Source of the DNA: Bedellia somnulentella | Taxonomy: Eukaryota; Arthropoda; Insecta; Lepidoptera; Bedelliidae | Assembly (NCBI GenBank): GCA_963576735.1 | Contig: OY755182.1 | Span: forward strand, 248,001-312,000 | Direction of reading: 5' to 3' | Length of the DNA stretch: 64,000 nt | In this document: positions 61,771 to 64,000 of the stretch, piece by piece | Position numbering within the stretch: the stretch's first letter is position 1 | Layout of the letters: each line of letters begins with the position of its first letter | Made by a program: the position numbers and the translations under genes | Notes under the pieces: model-generated | Databases searched by the model: none | Seen by the model: the letters and a program-made list of their open reading frames with translations, nothing else | What the model was told of the DNA's origin: nothing

Positions 61771-63216
61771 TAAATATAATCGCTACTGATTTAACGATAC
61801 TTTTTAATAAATGTATAGATATAGGAGAATTTCCAGACTGTATGAAGTTAAGTAGGCTCATCCCACTACATAAATCAGGAGATAGTCAGGACTTTACCAA
61901 TTATAGGCCTATTTCTATTTTGCCAGTTCTCAGTAAAGTTTTTGAGAAAATCATGTCCAACCAAATGCTTTCATATTTCAACAATCATAATATATTCCAT
62001 GACGAGCAATATGGTTTCACCAAAGGTAGGTCTACTGTAGATGCAGGAGTGTCACTAATGAAACATATTTTTAATTCATGGGAAAATTCCCAGGATGCGT
62101 TAGGTATATTTTGTGACCTCACAAAGGCTTTTGATTGTGTAAAAAAAGAAATAGCGTTGATTAAACTTAAATATTACGGTTTTGACGAGCAAGCACTGAA
62201 ATTAATGGCATCATATCTTCATAAAAGAACTTTAAAGGTTGATATTAATGGAACCACGTCGGAAGGATCGGAAATAGAGATGGGCGTTCCACAAGGTTCC
62301 ATACTTGGCCCATTACTGTTTCTGATTTACATTAATGATTTACCATTTATGGTACAAAAGTAATCTGAGATAGTTATGTTTGCAGATGACACATCTTTAA
62401 TATTTAATGTAGCGAGATCCTCTACATCTCTTGACGACGTAAATAAAGCTATCTCACTGGTATTGCATTGGTTTACTGTAAATAACCTGGTTCTGAATGC
62501 CAAAAAAACTAAATGTATTAAATTTACTTTACCGAATGTTAGGCAAGTGGAGGCAAATATTGTTATTGACAGTGAAAAAGTAGAATTAGTCAAAGAGACA
62601 AAATTCCTTGGGATAATAACCGATTCTAAGTTGCAATGGGGACCCCATATACTAACACTTTCTAAAAGGCTGAGCTCAGCAGCGTATGCCGTGCGTAAGA
62701 TTAGAGAAATAGCAGACATAGAAACAGCTCGCATTGTGTATTTCAGTTATTTTCATAGTATTATGTCGTATACGGTATTTTATTATGGGGTAAAGCGGCT
62801 GATGTTCATAAAGTTTTTGTCTTACAAAAGCGAGCTATCCGACCTATTACATGTTGAGGTCGAGGTATTCGTTGCGCGAAAAATTTAAAGAAATTGACAT
62901 TTTAACTGTCCCTTGCCAATACATATTTGAGAATTTAATGTATGCCAAAAAGAATATAGGCCAATTTAGTAAAGTTAGTGATAGGCATACTGTTAATACT
63001 CGAAATAAGGACAAACTTAACGTACCGAAGTGGAGACTAAATAAAGTAAGTAACTCCTTTATGGGACTATCCCTGAAAATGTTCAACAAACTTCCTCCTG
63101 ACATATTGGAATTGCCTGTGGCATCTTTTAAAAAGGCAATAAAAGCCATGCTTTTAAAGAAGTCTTACTACAGTGTTCAAGATTTTTTAAACGACAAGGA
63201 CCCAACGCGCACATGA
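61771..63216 (+). pseudogene. LINE copy B ORF2, reverse transcriptase half
   Basis: Continues copy B after the LTR element: SRLIPLHKSGD, FCDLTKAFDCV, MGVPQGSILGPLLFLIYIND, a stop at 62,361-62,363 just before MFADDTSLIF, then indels near 62,770-62,850, ending DKDPTRT. Every catalytic motif is still legible. Confidence 0.85.
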
Positions 63217-63700
63217 CCGTGTCCGTAAAGCTATAAATCTTCCCTCGTTATTCCTAGGAATAATTGTCTGGTGAGGATTTTTCTTCTCACGTTATGTGAT
63301 TGATTTTGTGATGGACAATTTATTTTAAATATGTCAAACTAGCGTTTGGTTTTGTCGCATAGAAAATCTTTTATAAAGTAAAAACATGTTAATGAATTGA
63401 AATTGTACAATCCATGTTTTGAAAAAATGAAAAAATGTGAATGTAAAGAGTTTCTTTGTTGCTTTTTCTCTTTACGAACACCTTCCGAAGCAACGGACTA
63501 ATGATAAATTTAAAAAAAATGACGTTCAAAAAATGATAGTTTTTAACTTAATTTTGAAAAATAAACTTTTTGACTTTTTTTTTTTTTTTGACCTCGCGTC
63601 ACCAGTTGCGTTACACAAAAACCATGTCACCAGTCAAAGGTTAAGTAGATAACGCGTGGTATAAAACGGCCAACTCTTTACTTACATAGTATTGTATATC

Positions 63701-64000
63701 ATAAACGTTAACATAAACGTTCACACCGTTTATCCCCGAAGGGGTTGGCAGAGGTACCAATACTACTGAACTCACATGGCAAGCGCTATCTAGTTTCCAG
63801 AGAAGGTACCCTCGTTTTGCTTAGACAGTGTACTCACGTGATAGGGGGCAGGCCTATCGCCGTTTTGAACGAATACACTGTCACATGACTAAGTACAACT
63901 CAGCCATGTGGGTTTCTTCACGATGTTTTCCCTCACCGTTAGCAGCCATGATAAATTAACCACACATATGACTTTAGAAAAGACAAATTGGTGTAGGCCC
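63701..64000 (-). mobile_element. tRNA SINE (family T), cut by the window end
   Basis: Minus-strand copy: tail side AAACATAAACG-type, TTTATCCCCGAAGGGGTTGG, up to AATTGGTGTAGGCCC at base 64,000. The tRNA-like head lies beyond the window. The segment around 63,775-63,800 has an insertion relative to the consensus. Confidence 0.75.

Larger units (their letters stand above)
56691..61774 (+). mobile_element. Complete Ty3/gypsy-type LTR retrotransposon in LINE copy B
   Basis: 350 bp LTRs at 56,695-57,044 and 61,421-61,770 with only 3 differences, flanked by TAAA (56,691-56,694 and 61,771-61,774; ATAAA also fits). Copy A shows the empty site AATAATAAATATAATCG. A purine-rich tract GAGGGTGGGAGA precedes the right LTR. 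No tRNA primer site starting with TGG is seen after the left LTR, so priming is unclear. Internal order is gag, protease, reverse transcriptase, RNase H, integrase. There is no envelope-like ORF. Confidence 0.9.
54235..63591 (+). mobile_element. Jockey/CR1-type LINE, copy B, 5'-truncated and broken
   Basis: It starts at the base matching copy A 11,648 and ends at the same T-rich 3' terminus. Breaks relative to copy A: a tRNA SINE in ORF1, TGG TAA at 55,417-55,422 early in ORF2, a 4-base duplication (CCTA) near 56,200, an LTR retrotransposon at 56,695, TAT to TAA at 62,361, and small indels near 62,770 and 62,850. The slippery TTTAAAC is kept at 55,276-55,282. It is dead, but still close to copy A. 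Confidence 0.85.
53417..63644 (+). mobile_element. piggyBac-like element with TTAA ends, split by LINE copy B
   Basis: TTAA at 53,417-53,420 and 63,641-63,644 bound inverted termini CCTTTAACTGGTGACA (left) and TGTCACCAGTCAAAGG (right). Subterminal blocks AGCGGTCTCTCAGACCGC and GTCACCAGTAACGTAAC (left, ~53,606-53,640) recur at the right as AGCGGTTTCACAGACCG and GTCACCAGTTGCGTTAC. The LINE sits between those two right-hand blocks. Without the LINE the element is ~865 bp. Acidic codons near 53,800 (QQEDSNGSEAENVPENF, EQSDESEKKTRKTW) look like a decayed piggyBac transposase N-terminus. Confidence 0.75.

Overview
The window looks like lepidopteran (moth or butterfly) DNA. It is AT-rich and dense in transposable elements. 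The mix fits that order: RTE-type LINEs with (TATG)n tails, Jockey/CR1-type LINEs, Lep1-like Helitron repeats ending in CTAGT, tRNA-headed SINEs, piggyBac-like TTAA-flanked DNA and a Penelope fragment. I see no conserved multi-exon housekeeping gene. The only candidate host genes are a small family of two-exon genes for short secreted peptides.

Layout. 0-10 kb: fragments of two RTE subfamilies, a Helitron-like repeat (6.9-7.8 kb), and several copies of a ~255 bp RTE-tailed element that I call family S. 10.2-15.5 kb: a near-intact Jockey/CR1-type LINE (copy A), with ORF1 and ORF2 joined by a canonical -1 slippery heptamer. 15.8-17.7 kb: peptide gene copy 1, with a MADF-bearing TIR element in its intron. 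18-24 kb: a tandem tRNA-like repeat, an orphan minus-strand peptide exon 1, an R4/Dong-like LINE fragment and a mariner remnant. 25.1-28.4 kb: peptide gene copy 2, intact, its intron packed with repeats. 29.5-32.4 kb: an uninterrupted 967-codon ORF for a LINE with a restriction-like endonuclease (minus strand). 34-40 kb: a LINE fragment, a 155 bp palindromic MITE, a Harbinger-like insert splitting a family S element, and decayed peptide gene copy 3. 40-50 kb: mostly short repeats in AT-rich DNA. 50.4-52.1 kb: a LINE 3' end carrying an 850 bp fold-back element. 52.5-53.4 kb: a G-rich hairpin island and a Penelope fragment. 53.4-63.6 kb: a nested stack in which a piggyBac-like element is split by LINE copy B, which is itself interrupted by a tRNA SINE and by a complete Ty3/gypsy-type LTR retrotransposon.

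How parts relate. The RTE LINE, the tRNA SINE (family T) and family S share one 3' end: CTCTGSCWACCCC, a short hairpin loop, then GCCGTGA/GGCGTGA and TATG-type repeats. This suggests that the RTE reverse transcriptase mobilises both non-autonomous families. Copy A and the LTR element each place a textbook -1 frameshift heptamer exactly in phase with a downstream ORF that has no usable start of its own. The peptide genes share a promoter cassette with a TATA box, an intron that splits the signal peptide at the same codon, and parts of the intron and 3' UTR, so they arose by local duplication and were then separated by insertions.

Everything here was read by eye. Element ends are approximate unless a target-site duplication is given. 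Clade names rest on motifs, not on database searches.
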